Below are positions 21,822 to 30,480 of a stretch of DNA of 64,000 nt, piece by piece. Each line of letters starts with the position of its first letter. The first letter of the stretch is position 1. The position numbers and the translations under genes are program-made. Below the pieces are notes generated by a model, which saw only the letters and a program-made list of their open reading frames with translations, made no database searches and was not told the origin of the DNA. The stretch covers positions 744,001-808,000 of the forward strand of contig NZ_VCIA01000001.1 of NCBI RefSeq assembly GCF_005887555.1. Reading direction: 5' to 3'. The DNA comes from Lentibacillus cibarius (GTDB taxonomy: Bacteria; Bacillota; Bacilli; Bacillales; Amphibacillaceae).

Positions 21822-22850
21822 CTATTCCGTCACTTCGATTTTACCCAGTGCCCCTTTTGTTACATGGTCAAAGGCGTGTGTCACAAATGAATAGATGCCG
21901 GGTTTCTCCACTGTAAATTCAGCTACAATAGACCCGGATACAGGGACCATAGACGTTTGCAGGCCTTCTACAACATTTCTTGGATCACCATCAACATACA
22001 CTGTTTCAAGTTGCGTACCGATAACATGGAAGCTCGATACTTCATTTGGGCCGGCATCAACAAAATTAATCCGAATTTTATCTCCAACTTTCGCCTGAAT
22101 CATTTCGTCCTTAACCGCTTGTGTGCTTCCATTAAACACGACATATTCAGGTTCACCATTCACCATTTCCTCCATTTTGCCATCTTTATAAAATTCACTT
22201 TGAACGACGGTAATTTCTTTGTCAATTTCATTGTCGGTTGGGTAGCCATCCGCCGGTTCAACTATCATCGTTCCATACATGCCATTTGCAATGTGCTGTA
22301 ACACCGGTTCCGTAGCACAGTGATACATATAAACACCAGGTGATCCAACCTCATAAGAGAACGTTCCGCTTTCATTTGGCTTCACGTCAGCAAAGTCTTT
22401 ATTCGGAGAAGCGTAAACAGAATGAAAGTCTACGGAATGATTTATTTTAGGGTCCATATTTTTAAGATTGAAATTTAGTTTGTCTCCTTCTTTCACACGG
22501 ATGACAGGTCCTGGGACGGTTCCATTAAAAGTCCAAGCCTTATACGTTTCACCTTTATCAAGTTCAATATTCGTAATTTGTGATGTCATATCAATATCTA
22601 CTTCATGTTCACCTATACGCTCTACTTTAATCGGTACTGGTTCCTGATCAATTCCTTTATGGGGGCCAATGTTTTCGATTTTTGGTGTATCTGCTACTAC
22701 ATCTTCAGTCTTGACATTCACTTCATTTGCAGGTTTATCCGTATTCGCACCATCTACTTTGTCATCTATCGAGCCGCCTCCACAAGCTGATAAGAACAAA
22801 CCCATCGCACTAAGACCAACTACTAATCGATACCCATTTTTCGTCAACAT
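21822..22850 (-). CDS. nirK: Copper-containing nitrite reductase, lipoprotein
   Basis: A 342-residue enzyme that reduces nitrite to nitric oxide at the outer face of the membrane. A signal peptide ends in the lipobox LSAC with Cys23. Two cupredoxin domains follow. All metal ligands are in place: type 1 copper His138, Cys178, His186, Met191; type 2 copper His143, His177, His325; catalytic Asp141 and His275. The ATG at 22850 has GAGGTGAATA upstream; an earlier codon would spoil the signal peptide. It has its own FNR-like promoter and stands beside the haem-copper operon. Confidence 0.94.
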   Translation of the reverse strand: MLTKNGYRLVVGLSAMGLFLSACGGGSIDDKVDGANTDKPANEVNVKTEDVVADTPKIENIGPHKGIDQEPVPIKVERIGEHEVDIDMTSQITNIELDKGETYKAWTFNGTVPGPVIRVKEGDKLNFNLKNMDPKINHSVDFHSVYASPNKDFADVKPNESGTFSYEVGSPGVYMYHCATEPVLQHIANGMYGTMIVEPADGYPTDNEIDKEITVVQSEFYKDGKMEEMVNGEPEYVVFNGSTQAVKDEMIQAKVGDKIRINFVDAGPNEVSSFHVIGTQLETVYVDGDPRNVVEGLQTSMVPVSGSIVAEFTVEKPGIYSFVTHAFDHVTKGALGKIEVTE

Positions 22851-22958
22851 ATTATTCACCTCATACCTTTTTGTAGTAGAGAAGCCTTCAAACCAATCAA
22901 TCAACATACCTTCGTCTATTAACTGCCTGACTGAATGATTCAGCTTATCTTTAACTAA

Positions 22959-23001
22959 AGTATAATTCTATCGACCTACTTCACATGTGATACGAGTCAC
23001 T
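22959..23001 (-). promoter_or_regulatory. FNR-type activator site and promoter of nirK
   Basis: TGTGATACGAGTCACT (22986-23001) matches the FNR palindrome TGTGA-N6-TCACA at nine of ten fixed bases. TATACT (22959-22964, minus strand) is the -10 box, with no -35 box. The palindrome centre would be at -41.5 from a start near 22952, the classic activating position. Confidence 0.75.
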
Positions 23002-23156
23002 TTATCATGCTCATTTATGAACAAAGTTTGACATAGATGAAAACGTTTTAAATATTATTATATCAGGTATTAATTAACACTTTTACACTATATATATTGT
23101 GAAAATATCTCATATATAGTTTACAGATTTTTACATTCCTTATAAATGATGAATGA

Positions 23157-23207
23157 GAAAAACACCTCCAAAAGTCCTGTTTAAAAAGGAGCGTTTGAAG
23201 GTGTTTA
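23157..23207 (-). terminator. Terminator after the NO-reductase operon
   Basis: On the minus strand AAACACCTTCAAA and TTTTGGAGGTGTTT form a long imperfect stem, and TTTTTC follows. Between this and the nirK FNR site (23002-23156) I see only AT-rich DNA with no gene. Confidence 0.7.
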
Positions 23208-23214
23208 TTTCAAT

Positions 23215-23775
23215 CTATGGCGTTGTATCGGAATGATCAGTGAACACATACTGGAGCATATATAGAATACAGCTAGCAGTTATTACTAAAAATCCCCAGC
23301 CAAGTACTTTTTGTTCAACTTCCAGGTAGTTATTGCACACTCGGACAGGCGCGTCGATGTACAACCATGCCATCAAGCCGAACATAGGTATGAAATTAAA
23401 TATAATAAAACTTTTAACTAACGATCCGATTTTACCCCAGCTGTCCCGGAGTGGGATTCCGACAAGAAACGGTAGACTGATAAACTTAAACAATTCAATC
23501 AGCCAGCTCTCGAGTGATGCATCAAGTGTCCGTGGTATAAGCCAATAGGTTATAACAAATACGACAAGCAACATACCGGGAATGCCATTACCATTCCATG
23601 TTTCCAAAAAATTTTTGAACCAATCGTGTGCATAACCCGCTAATAGCCAACCAGCAACTATAAGCAGTGGAATCTGTATAAGCATATGAACAATCATAAT
23701 AGATTCCATTAAGTTTCTAATTGGAGGAACGACTAATATTACAAATAGGATGAGACCATACGTATTTTTTCGCAT
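23215..23775 (-). CDS. Five-helix membrane protein of the NO-reductase operon, function unknown
   Basis: A 186-residue hydrophobic protein with about five membrane helices (roughly residues 7-22, 28-46, 68-85, 118-138, 155-175). It has an IVHMLIQIP segment near residue 28 and NNYLEVEQKVLGW near 148, which faintly recall CtaG-like or DUF1404-like copper-insertion proteins. I do not recognise the family with certainty. It follows the catalytic subunit by 33 bases with an AAGGTGG site and ends at the operon terminator. A role in assembly or electron transfer of that enzyme is an inference from position. Confidence 0.75.
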   Translation of the reverse strand: MRKNTYGLILFVILVVPPIRNLMESIMIVHMLIQIPLLIVAGWLLAGYAHDWFKNFLETWNGNGIPGMLLVVFVITYWLIPRTLDASLESWLIELFKFISLPFLVGIPLRDSWGKIGSLVKSFIIFNFIPMFGLMAWLYIDAPVRVCNNYLEVEQKVLGWGFLVITASCILYMLQYVFTDHSDTTP

Positions 23776-23808
23776 ATGTTCACCGAACCCACCTTAAAAA
23801 AATAACAA

Positions 23809-25272
23809 TTATGCGAGCTTTTCATCATTCCGGTCACCAGAAACTTTTTCTTTGCGTCTGAAGATATAACGGATAAAATGAATAACAAATACAGTTACCG
23901 CCAACGCTGCAAATACACCGGCAAATGCCCCAAAAACAGCCGGACCCATCCATTCCGGTATGTGGGAAGCCCAGCGTCTCGGTGTACTTAGTGCTCCGGA
24001 AACGAGAAACGACCCACTCAGCGAAACGATTGCCAGTGCAAAAGCTACAAAGGATAAGCGATCCAGTATATTTTGTTTGATATCACTGTCCTGTTTTGCC
24101 AAATAATACATAAATCCAAAAAACATCGTGCAAGCTCCAAGTGCCATATACATATGGAAGTGACCCGGAACCCATTTCGTATTATGCATGACATGGTTTA
24201 CAACAATCGTCGCATCGACAATTGCCGGCACAACGCCTACTACCCAGCCAAACATAGACAGATACAATAACCCGGAGGCGACATCCCATTTAATACCGGA
24301 TTTATAAACAATCATTAACGCTCCATACGCCGTTACAACGAGAACCGGCAACCCATTTGCATAGGAGAGTGCTTGTGCCATTATGAGTGTCCATGTCGGC
24401 ATAACTGAATCCATTAATAGATGGTGTGTGTAAATGAGTAATGTAAAAACAGTCGACATCGTCCAGGCAATCAGGAATACCCTATTTGCCTTCCAGGGAC
24501 GATTCGCATAACGTGGCAATATTTCATAAACCGCAATCACTGCCATATAAATAATCGAGTTGGCAAAAATGTGTCCAAACGCATATGTCAGGTTTTTAGC
24601 CAGCAATGGATCAACTGTAAATGCCGGATTAATCACATTAATGACATTCATAATCAATACCGCGGAACCAGCTGTCAACGCCGTTACATTAACTATCGTA
24701 ACCATCGTACTTGCAATAACCGCTTTAGGCGGAGCGTTGTCCTCAGACTTTTTTCCGGCAATGACATCCCAGCCAAGCCCTTTTGCCAAACTTCCATATT
24801 TCTTCATGATCGCCCGACCGGAATCAAGGTAAAATAATAAGAAACCAACACCTAAAATAAGCATTCCAAACAGGTACAACAATGCACCAACTGTTCCCCA
24901 CGCCGATGCTGACAATTTCGGCAGCGGATAAAGGAATGTCCAGGAACCCGCATATTTAAATGAAAATACACCAACGATCACCATGACAACGCCAATCAGA
25001 AATAAAGCCAGATTGGCCGTCATAATCTTTTTCGATAACTGAACATATTGACTTAGAAAATACCCCATCACTCCAGCCGCAGCCAATGCTGCAGCACCAA
25101 CCATCCCAGTTCCATGTATGGTTAGGAACTGATAGAATGCAGCCGGGGATAAATCTAACATACCGCCCTGCGTCAAAAGCATCAAAATTCCGAACACCAT
25201 CATCGCAACAATAATAATGCCACCAAGTGTTAAGTAGGATACAACCAGATTATTGCGTGACTTCGCTTCCAT
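23809..25272 (-). CDS. Haem-copper enzyme catalytic subunit, probably CuA-type nitric oxide reductase
   Basis: A 487-residue membrane protein aligned throughout with the B-family (ba3) oxidase subunit I. Metal ligands are present: His53 for the low-spin haem, CuB ligands His234, His283 and His284, and His371/His373 in WVPGHFHMYM. But the residue four after His234, a cross-linked tyrosine in oxidases (GHPIVY), is Asn238 here (GHIFAN). Loss of that tyrosine marks NO reductases derived from oxidases, such as the CuA-NOR/CbaA of Bacillus azotoformans. With nirK alongside, NO reduction to N2O is the best reading; ba3 oxidase is the alternative. The start has TGGAGGTG upstream. Confidence 0.85.
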   Translation of the reverse strand: MEAKSRNNLVVSYLTLGGIIIVAMMVFGILMLLTQGGMLDLSPAAFYQFLTIHGTGMVGAAALAAAGVMGYFLSQYVQLSKKIMTANLALFLIGVVMVIVGVFSFKYAGSWTFLYPLPKLSASAWGTVGALLYLFGMLILGVGFLLFYLDSGRAIMKKYGSLAKGLGWDVIAGKKSEDNAPPKAVIASTMVTIVNVTALTAGSAVLIMNVINVINPAFTVDPLLAKNLTYAFGHIFANSIIYMAVIAVYEILPRYANRPWKANRVFLIAWTMSTVFTLLIYTHHLLMDSVMPTWTLIMAQALSYANGLPVLVVTAYGALMIVYKSGIKWDVASGLLYLSMFGWVVGVVPAIVDATIVVNHVMHNTKWVPGHFHMYMALGACTMFFGFMYYLAKQDSDIKQNILDRLSFVAFALAIVSLSGSFLVSGALSTPRRWASHIPEWMGPAVFGAFAGVFAALAVTVFVIHFIRYIFRRKEKVSGDRNDEKLA

Positions 25273-25292
25273 TCAGCACACCTCCATTATCA

Positions 25293-25817
25293 TTATTCCG
25301 TTACTGTTATTTCCGCTGTCATTAAATCGTGAGCAAGTCCACAATACTCTAGACAAAGAATTTCATATGTTCCAGGTTCATCAAACGTCATGTAAACTTT
25401 ATTTGTATAGTCAGGCATTGCCTGTGTTTGTGCAAGCATGTTCATCTCTTCATCGTAAATTCCAAAGCCGTGATTCACATCCTTACTGGTAACATGAAAT
25501 TCAACAGGCTCACCTACTTTAAATTCGGTTTGACTCATTTCCCAGCCAAACTGCATGCCTTCCACATCTACCACCACTGGTTCCTGATCGGCACCATAAA
25601 CCGGCTGGCTATATGGTAGTTCCCGAAGTGTATAAATTGTTATGCTCGTCATCAATACAATCAACACCGACGCATAAAACGTACGTGCCTTATACCATTT
25701 TTTCTTTATCGGTGCATATTCCTTCCGCTCTGTAGACTTCCATGCAACAACTGCAAATACGACAAGTACAAGAAACATAAAAAACAAACTCGTGACCCAT
25801 GCAACTGTCTGTACCAA
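25293..25817 (-). CDS. CuA subunit II of the haem-copper NO reductase/oxidase
   Basis: A 174-residue membrane-anchored cupredoxin. Two hydrophobic helices (about residues 6-26 and 45-62) precede the outer domain. The CuA centre is intact: His116, Cys155, Glu157, Cys159, His163 and Met166 in CLEYCGLAHDLM. Electrons from a c-type cytochrome or quinol would enter here and pass to subunit I. It is the first gene of the operon, 20 bases before subunit I, and is preceded by an FNR-like promoter. Confidence 0.92.
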   Translation of the reverse strand: MVQTVAWVTSLFFMFLVLVVFAVVAWKSTERKEYAPIKKKWYKARTFYASVLIVLMTSITIYTLRELPYSQPVYGADQEPVVVDVEGMQFGWEMSQTEFKVGEPVEFHVTSKDVNHGFGIYDEEMNMLAQTQAMPDYTNKVYMTFDEPGTYEILCLEYCGLAHDLMTAEITVTE

Positions 25818-25863
25818 TACGATAACCCCCTTAGAAATGGCAGAAAGCTTTATGTTCTGCTAT

Positions 25864-25906
25864 AGCATATAAAAAATTCGTCAAAAAGCTAGTGATTCAC
25901 ATCACT
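25864..25906 (-). promoter_or_regulatory. FNR-type activator site and promoter of the NO-reductase operon
   Basis: AGTGATTCACATCACT (25891-25906) is a near-perfect palindrome of the FNR/CRP class (AGTGA-N6-TCACT). The -10 box TATGCT lies at 25864-25869 on the minus strand. The spacing to the palindrome is the same as at nirK, base for base, placing it at -41.5. Confidence 0.72.
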
Positions 25907-26028
25907 ATTTTCATGTTGTTTTTTGAAAAAACAGTTTTATTAGTTTTTATGGTTGTAACTATACGAATAGTGTTTACCACCTTAGTTTTGGTGAACTAAG
26001 TGCCTGCGGGCAGAGAATGCGACACAAA

Positions 26029-26066
26029 AAAAGCAGCAGACACATCTTCTGTGTCTAGCTGCTTTC
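26029..26066 (-). terminator. Strong terminator after minJ
   Basis: AAAGCAGC with inner AGACACA pairs with TGTGTCT and GCTGCTTT, a stem of about 15 pairs with a bulge. Seven Ts follow on the minus strand. Confidence 0.9.
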
Positions 26067-26079
26067 CCGGTTTTATTTA

Positions 26080-27273
26080 TTATCCATGCTTTTTTAATTG
26101 CTTGTCCAAGAAGCGGTCGTTCGTCGTAATAACACCCAATTCATGATGGTCCTCCTCGTATAACGCGCTTTGAACAAAACGTACCTCCCCATTATTGCCA
26201 GTAATTTCGAGTTTAAAAAATGCTCCACTTTCCTGCAACGCGTAATAGAATGACTCCATATCATTAATCCTTTTTCCATTCGCTTTCGTAATCGTTTCAC
26301 CAACTGTAATACCTAAACGGGCAGCCGGTGTATCTGGAATCACCGCTAACACTTTGACACCACGCTCATTTTTGTTGAAAAAGGGTACTTTAGCCTGATC
26401 CTTCATGCGGTGTCTGTAATTGATATATTCCCTTCCGATAATTCCAATGAAGATAGCCGCCAGTGACAACCATCCGGCATAAACGCTTCCAACAGCCAGG
26501 AATAATACGATCATACCGAGTATTAAAACCCGTCTTGCGATAGCCATTGCGCCTTTTTTCGGGAGTGTGCCCTGCACGATATGATCAAATCCTATCACGA
26601 ACGGCACCAATGCAAGGCTATACATTTCGCCATTTAACGTAAGGGATGGCCAAAATGATGCAAACGAGGTAATTGAGCCTGTCGGTATCAGCACAAAAAA
26701 AGGAATAAAGCCAACTTTTTTAAGATGGTGCACGCCTATCCGTAACCCACGGCGTCCAGGCTTTAATTCTGGAAATGTCCTGCTTCGGCTGTTTTGTATC
26801 AACAATACGGTTTCCGCCATTAACAACAGTGCCAGTAATAAGGCTAAACCGACAAAATTGACAGATGAAGAGAAACTTATATCGGCGAAGGTCTGACCAT
26901 CCAGCACAAACGGAAGCAATAGTAACAGCAAATAACTGATACCAATCGTATACACGGGAGAAAGCAGTGTGAAACGAAACGAAAAGCTCAATACAATCGT
27001 TACAATGGCCAGCATCAAAATAGTTTCCTTGGAAAAGACAATCCCCACACCTAGTGCAAATGCTGATAACAATAAACTAAAACCGATACTCATTAGCCAT
27101 GTATTTCGCCATTCTGCAAATAAATCAAACAACTTAAGCCCAAAGTCTTTCCGTTCCTTTCGAATTCGCCTAACTCCTGCAAACACAATTAAAATAACGG
27201 TCCAATAAACGAGGGGATTAACAAAAAATCTGCCTATTCCTCTCCATAATTCCATAAGCCAGGTCTCTACCAT
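26080..27273 (-). CDS. minJ: MinJ, topological factor of cell division
   Basis: A 397-residue polytopic membrane protein with a C-terminal PDZ domain (GVKVLAVIPDTPAARLGITVGETI near residue 295). MinJ links DivIVA to MinD so that division does not occur near new poles. About eight helices precede the PDZ domain. The ATG at 27273 has GAAGGTGA upstream; a GTG three codons earlier is part of that site. It follows ctpB, as in B. subtilis. Confidence 0.92.
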   Translation of the reverse strand: MVETWLMELWRGIGRFFVNPLVYWTVILIVFAGVRRIRKERKDFGLKLFDLFAEWRNTWLMSIGFSLLLSAFALGVGIVFSKETILMLAIVTIVLSFSFRFTLLSPVYTIGISYLLLLLLPFVLDGQTFADISFSSSVNFVGLALLLALLLMAETVLLIQNSRSRTFPELKPGRRGLRIGVHHLKKVGFIPFFVLIPTGSITSFASFWPSLTLNGEMYSLALVPFVIGFDHIVQGTLPKKGAMAIARRVLILGMIVLFLAVGSVYAGWLSLAAIFIGIIGREYINYRHRMKDQAKVPFFNKNERGVKVLAVIPDTPAARLGITVGETITKANGKRINDMESFYYALQESGAFFKLEITGNNGEVRFVQSALYEEDHHELGVITTNDRFLDKQLKKHG

Positions 27274-27436
27274 GATGATCACCTTCTACTATATGTCTAC
27301 TGTTAATTTAATTATTCCTAAACAATACACAATGATTACCTAATTATATTCAACGTGGAAGGGGTTATTTCCTGCAACAAACGAAAAATATCCACAGGCA
27401 AACACCCGCGGATTATATATCTACTGCCATTTAAAC

Positions 27437-27484
27437 AGAAGGATCCTCCGAACGCTTTGCCGCACAAATAAGGAGGATCCTTCT
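27437..27484 (-). terminator. Terminator after ctpB
   Basis: AGAAGGATCCTCC (27437-27449) pairs perfectly with GGAGGATCCTTCT (27472-27484). Only a short T tract follows on the minus strand. Confidence 0.7.
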
Positions 27485-27517
27485 TACATCATTCTCGTAT
27501 ATCAAATAGCATAGGGC

Positions 27518-28975
27518 TTATTGATATAATATATTCAGTGCTTTTTCTAATTGCCGGTCATCCTCACCGTCACGAACCTTTTCGATAATTTTAGTTTCAA
27601 TAAGACCAGCCGTTTTTTCATCTACCTTTCCAGTTGCTTCCAGGTCATGTTCCGTCTGAAAGGATTTAACCGTTGCTTCTGTAGCTTTATTAAAATAACC
27701 ATCTGTACGCTCAGGGTCATGCCCCAGTCCTTCCAGCATGATCTGTATATTTTTCACTTTATCACCAGTATCGTTATATGTCAGTGGTTTATCCAGTTGA
27801 ATCGGATTGCTAAAATAATACGCTGGTTGGTCTGCCTTAACTGTTGGTTTAACACCTTTTTCATGGATCCATGTTCCTTTTGGTGATAGCCATTTAAAAA
27901 AGGTCAGTTTAAGCCTACTTCCATCACCGAGCGGCAGTGCCTGTTGTACGGTTCCTTTACCAAAACTTTTCGTCCCGACAATATTATATCCGGCTTCCTT
28001 CATCGCCACTGCCAGGATTTCAGATGCAGACGCACTACCCTCATTAATAAGCACACTGATAGGATACGGCTTTTTCTCATCTAGATTGGAGTACGATTTG
28101 GACACCTTGCCATCCGGATTTTCAATTTGTACATAAGGCATGTCCTTAGGAATAAAGTTTTTCAAAATCCCCTCAACAGCTGTAAGCAGGCCACCTGGAT
28201 TTCCACGAACATCGATTACTAACCCCTCGATATTTTTGTTCTCCAGCTCCGTTAGCTGTTTTGAGAAATCATCTGCTGTATTTTCCGCAAACGAGGTTAT
28301 TTCAATAACCCCTGTCTTCCTACCATTAATTGTCTCTACCTCAGAATAAACCGTCTCCACCGGTATATCATCACGAACAATCGATACTTCAAATGGTTCG
28401 GAAACACCTTCACGCTGGATTTCGATTACTACTTCTGTACCCTTTTTACCACGAATCTTTTGGACTGCTTCCTGCAAGTTAAGTCCGGCAACACTTTCAC
28501 CGGCAACACTCAAAATCTGGTCGTTCGGACGCAATCCAGCTTTCTCTGCTGGTGAATCCTTAATCGGTGATACAATCGTAATCTTCCCATTGACTTTACT
28601 TACTTCCGCACCGATCCCTTCAAACGACGATTCAATCGTTTGATTAAATTGTTTCATTGTTTCTTTATCCATGTATGAACTGTATGGATCCTCCAATGAA
28701 CCAACCATACCCTGGATTGCGCCTTCGATTAATTGTTTATCCTTTACATCTTCTAAATAGTTTTCTTTTATTAAATTGTATGCCTGGGCAACTTTTTGAA
28801 TTTTGGCCGGTGGTCTCGCGTTCCCCTGGTTTTGTAAACCTGCTCCATTCCCAGCCAGTTCCTGATCGCTGGCAGGCCCGGGCTGCGCCAGTTTCACACC
28901 GGCATATGCACCTGCAAATCCCAAAACCAGTGCAGCGAACAATAACATAATGATATGCTGTTTCTGCAGTTTCAT
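27518..28975 (-). CDS. ctpB: Carboxy-terminal processing protease CtpB
   Basis: A 485-residue S41 protease. It has an N-terminal membrane anchor (about residues 8-28), a PDZ domain near 125-200, the protease core, and a C-terminal peptidoglycan-binding domain. The catalytic Ser316 is in GSASASE and Lys340 in FGKGTVQQ, with Gln344. In B. subtilis CtpB cleaves SpoIVFA during sporulation to allow sigma-K activation. Its place between the M23 hydrolase and minJ matches the B. subtilis order. Confidence 0.93.
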   Translation of the reverse strand: MKLQKQHIIMLLFAALVLGFAGAYAGVKLAQPGPASDQELAGNGAGLQNQGNARPPAKIQKVAQAYNLIKENYLEDVKDKQLIEGAIQGMVGSLEDPYSSYMDKETMKQFNQTIESSFEGIGAEVSKVNGKITIVSPIKDSPAEKAGLRPNDQILSVAGESVAGLNLQEAVQKIRGKKGTEVVIEIQREGVSEPFEVSIVRDDIPVETVYSEVETINGRKTGVIEITSFAENTADDFSKQLTELENKNIEGLVIDVRGNPGGLLTAVEGILKNFIPKDMPYVQIENPDGKVSKSYSNLDEKKPYPISVLINEGSASASEILAVAMKEAGYNIVGTKSFGKGTVQQALPLGDGSRLKLTFFKWLSPKGTWIHEKGVKPTVKADQPAYYFSNPIQLDKPLTYNDTGDKVKNIQIMLEGLGHDPERTDGYFNKATEATVKSFQTEHDLEATGKVDEKTAGLIETKIIEKVRDGEDDRQLEKALNILYQ

Positions 28976-29030
28976 TGTTTCACCCCAATTGATATATTCC
29001 CCGAAAGGTTTGTCCTGTTTAAAAGTGCTA

Positions 29031-29063
29031 AAAAGGCATCACACCATAATGGGCGATGCCTTT
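29031..29063 (-). terminator. Terminator after the M23 hydrolase gene
   Basis: AAAGGCATC (29032-29040) pairs with GATGCCTTT (29055-29063). TTTTTAGC follows on the minus strand. Confidence 0.85.
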
Positions 29064-29108
29064 AATGATATAGTTTATGCAGTCATATTGCAATGACATT
29101 CATGTTAA

Positions 29109-30437
29109 TTACGGCAGATAACTCAAAGGGTTTGTAGAATACTGCTTCGAATAGGTCCACTTAGGCTGATGAACTTCAAAGTGCAAATGTGGACCAGTTG
29201 AATCACCTGTTGACCCCATCACACCAATTTGTTGACCTTTCTTAACTACCTGCATATCTCTAACCATAGGCGGGTATTTCATATGGGCATAAACCGTTTC
29301 GTATTTATCGCCGTCAATAACATGTGTTATAAATACGACATTCCCATATGAACTTGAAGTATACGCCCTGGTTACGACACCGTCTGCTGCCGCTTTAATA
29401 GGTACGTTTCCGCCCCCCTTAGCCGTTGCATTACCTAAGTCTATTCCAGGATGTGTTCCACCGCGTGACCCATAATAATCAGTTATATAGCCTGATGCAG
29501 GCCAAGCAAAGGAACCACTGCCGTTTGCTTCATTTCCTAGTTGATTAAGTTCTTCTTTTCTTTGTTTTGCCATACGAATTGCTTTATTAACAGCAGCTTC
29601 TTGATTTTTGACTACTTGCTGTTGTTCAGCTAAGCTCATCTTGTAATTTTCAAGCTGATTTTGTTCTTTTTTAAGTTCCCCGAGCTTTTCTTCTTTTTTA
29701 TTCATTTGCTTATCCAGTTGTTCTTGCAATGACTCAAGCTCCTGTTTTTTGCTTTCTAGGGATGCTTTTTTATTCTCAATTTTTGTTTTCTTATCTTCTA
29801 TCTCTTTTTTCTTTTCCTCTACTTCAGCTTGTTTGTCTTCCAACTGTTTCTTTTCCTTTGCATGGGTTTCCATGATGTTCTTATCCTGCTCCATAATGGT
29901 GCTGACAGCGGAGGAACGGCTGATAAAATCACTGAAACTGTTTGACCCCATGATGACTTCTATGTATTTCATGCTCCCACCATTCGATTGAATCGCACGG
30001 AGTCGATCTTTTAAAAGTTCTTCCCGTTTTTCGATGCGTTCTTTTAGTTTTTTGATATCTTTTTTTAGTTTATCAATTTTGTTGTTAATGTTATCAATCT
30101 GCTTTTTTAATGTGTTGAGCTGACGATTCGTTTCAGCTATTTCATTCTCCTTTGATTTGATAGCATTTCTCGTTTCCGTCAAGTCCTGATCAATTTTATT
30201 GATAGCACTGTTGACCGTTACTTGTTTATCCTTGTTTTCTGCAATTTTCGCTTCCGTGTTTTCTTTTTTGTTCTTTAAATTGGATTTTTTATCGTGTAAA
30301 TTATCTTGCTTCTTTTTGAGTTCATTGATTTCCTGGTTTACATTACTGGCTGACGCGGCTGATACATTCTCCCAACCGGTCAGACCAAATCCAAGTACGA
30401 TAAAAGCTGCAAACAAATAGGCAATCCATTTCCTCAT
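29109..30437 (-). CDS. Secreted coiled-coil murein hydrolase, M23 family (EnvC/CwlO-like)
   Basis: A 442-residue exported protein. A signal peptide covers the first 30 residues (cleavage near NVSAAS). A long charged coiled coil runs from about 32 to 270. A LytM/M23 domain ends the protein, with metal ligands in HPGIDLG and HLHFEVH. Its place right after ftsEX fits a hydrolase switched on by FtsEX, as CwlO or EnvC/PcsB are elsewhere. The second of two adjacent ATGs has the better spacing from GGGGAG. Confidence 0.9.
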   Translation of the reverse strand: MRKWIAYLFAAFIVLGFGLTGWENVSAASASNVNQEINELKKKQDNLHDKKSNLKNKKENTEAKIAENKDKQVTVNSAINKIDQDLTETRNAIKSKENEIAETNRQLNTLKKQIDNINNKIDKLKKDIKKLKERIEKREELLKDRLRAIQSNGGSMKYIEVIMGSNSFSDFISRSSAVSTIMEQDKNIMETHAKEKKQLEDKQAEVEEKKKEIEDKKTKIENKKASLESKKQELESLQEQLDKQMNKKEEKLGELKKEQNQLENYKMSLAEQQQVVKNQEAAVNKAIRMAKQRKEELNQLGNEANGSGSFAWPASGYITDYYGSRGGTHPGIDLGNATAKGGGNVPIKAAADGVVTRAYTSSSYGNVVFITHVIDGDKYETVYAHMKYPPMVRDMQVVKKGQQIGVMGSTGDSTGPHLHFEVHQPKWTYSKQYSTNPLSYLP

Positions 30438-30480
30438 CATAAACTCCCCTCTCTCTTCATCTGTGGTATCTATTTTTTTG

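Noticed and set aside
23028..23058. Plus-strand promoter TTGACA with a TATTAT box
   Set aside because: The spacing is 19 bases, no plus-strand gene follows, and the region is AT-rich.
23809..25817. Plain ba3-type cytochrome c oxidase for the two haem-copper genes
   Set aside because: The cross-linked active-site Tyr is Asn and nirK with the same FNR-type promoter lies beside it; NO reductase fits better. Kept as the alternative.
25978..26000. Hairpin CTTAGTT/AACTAAG upstream of the CuA subunit gene
   Set aside because: Seven pairs only, no T run, and the strong minJ terminator lies beside it.
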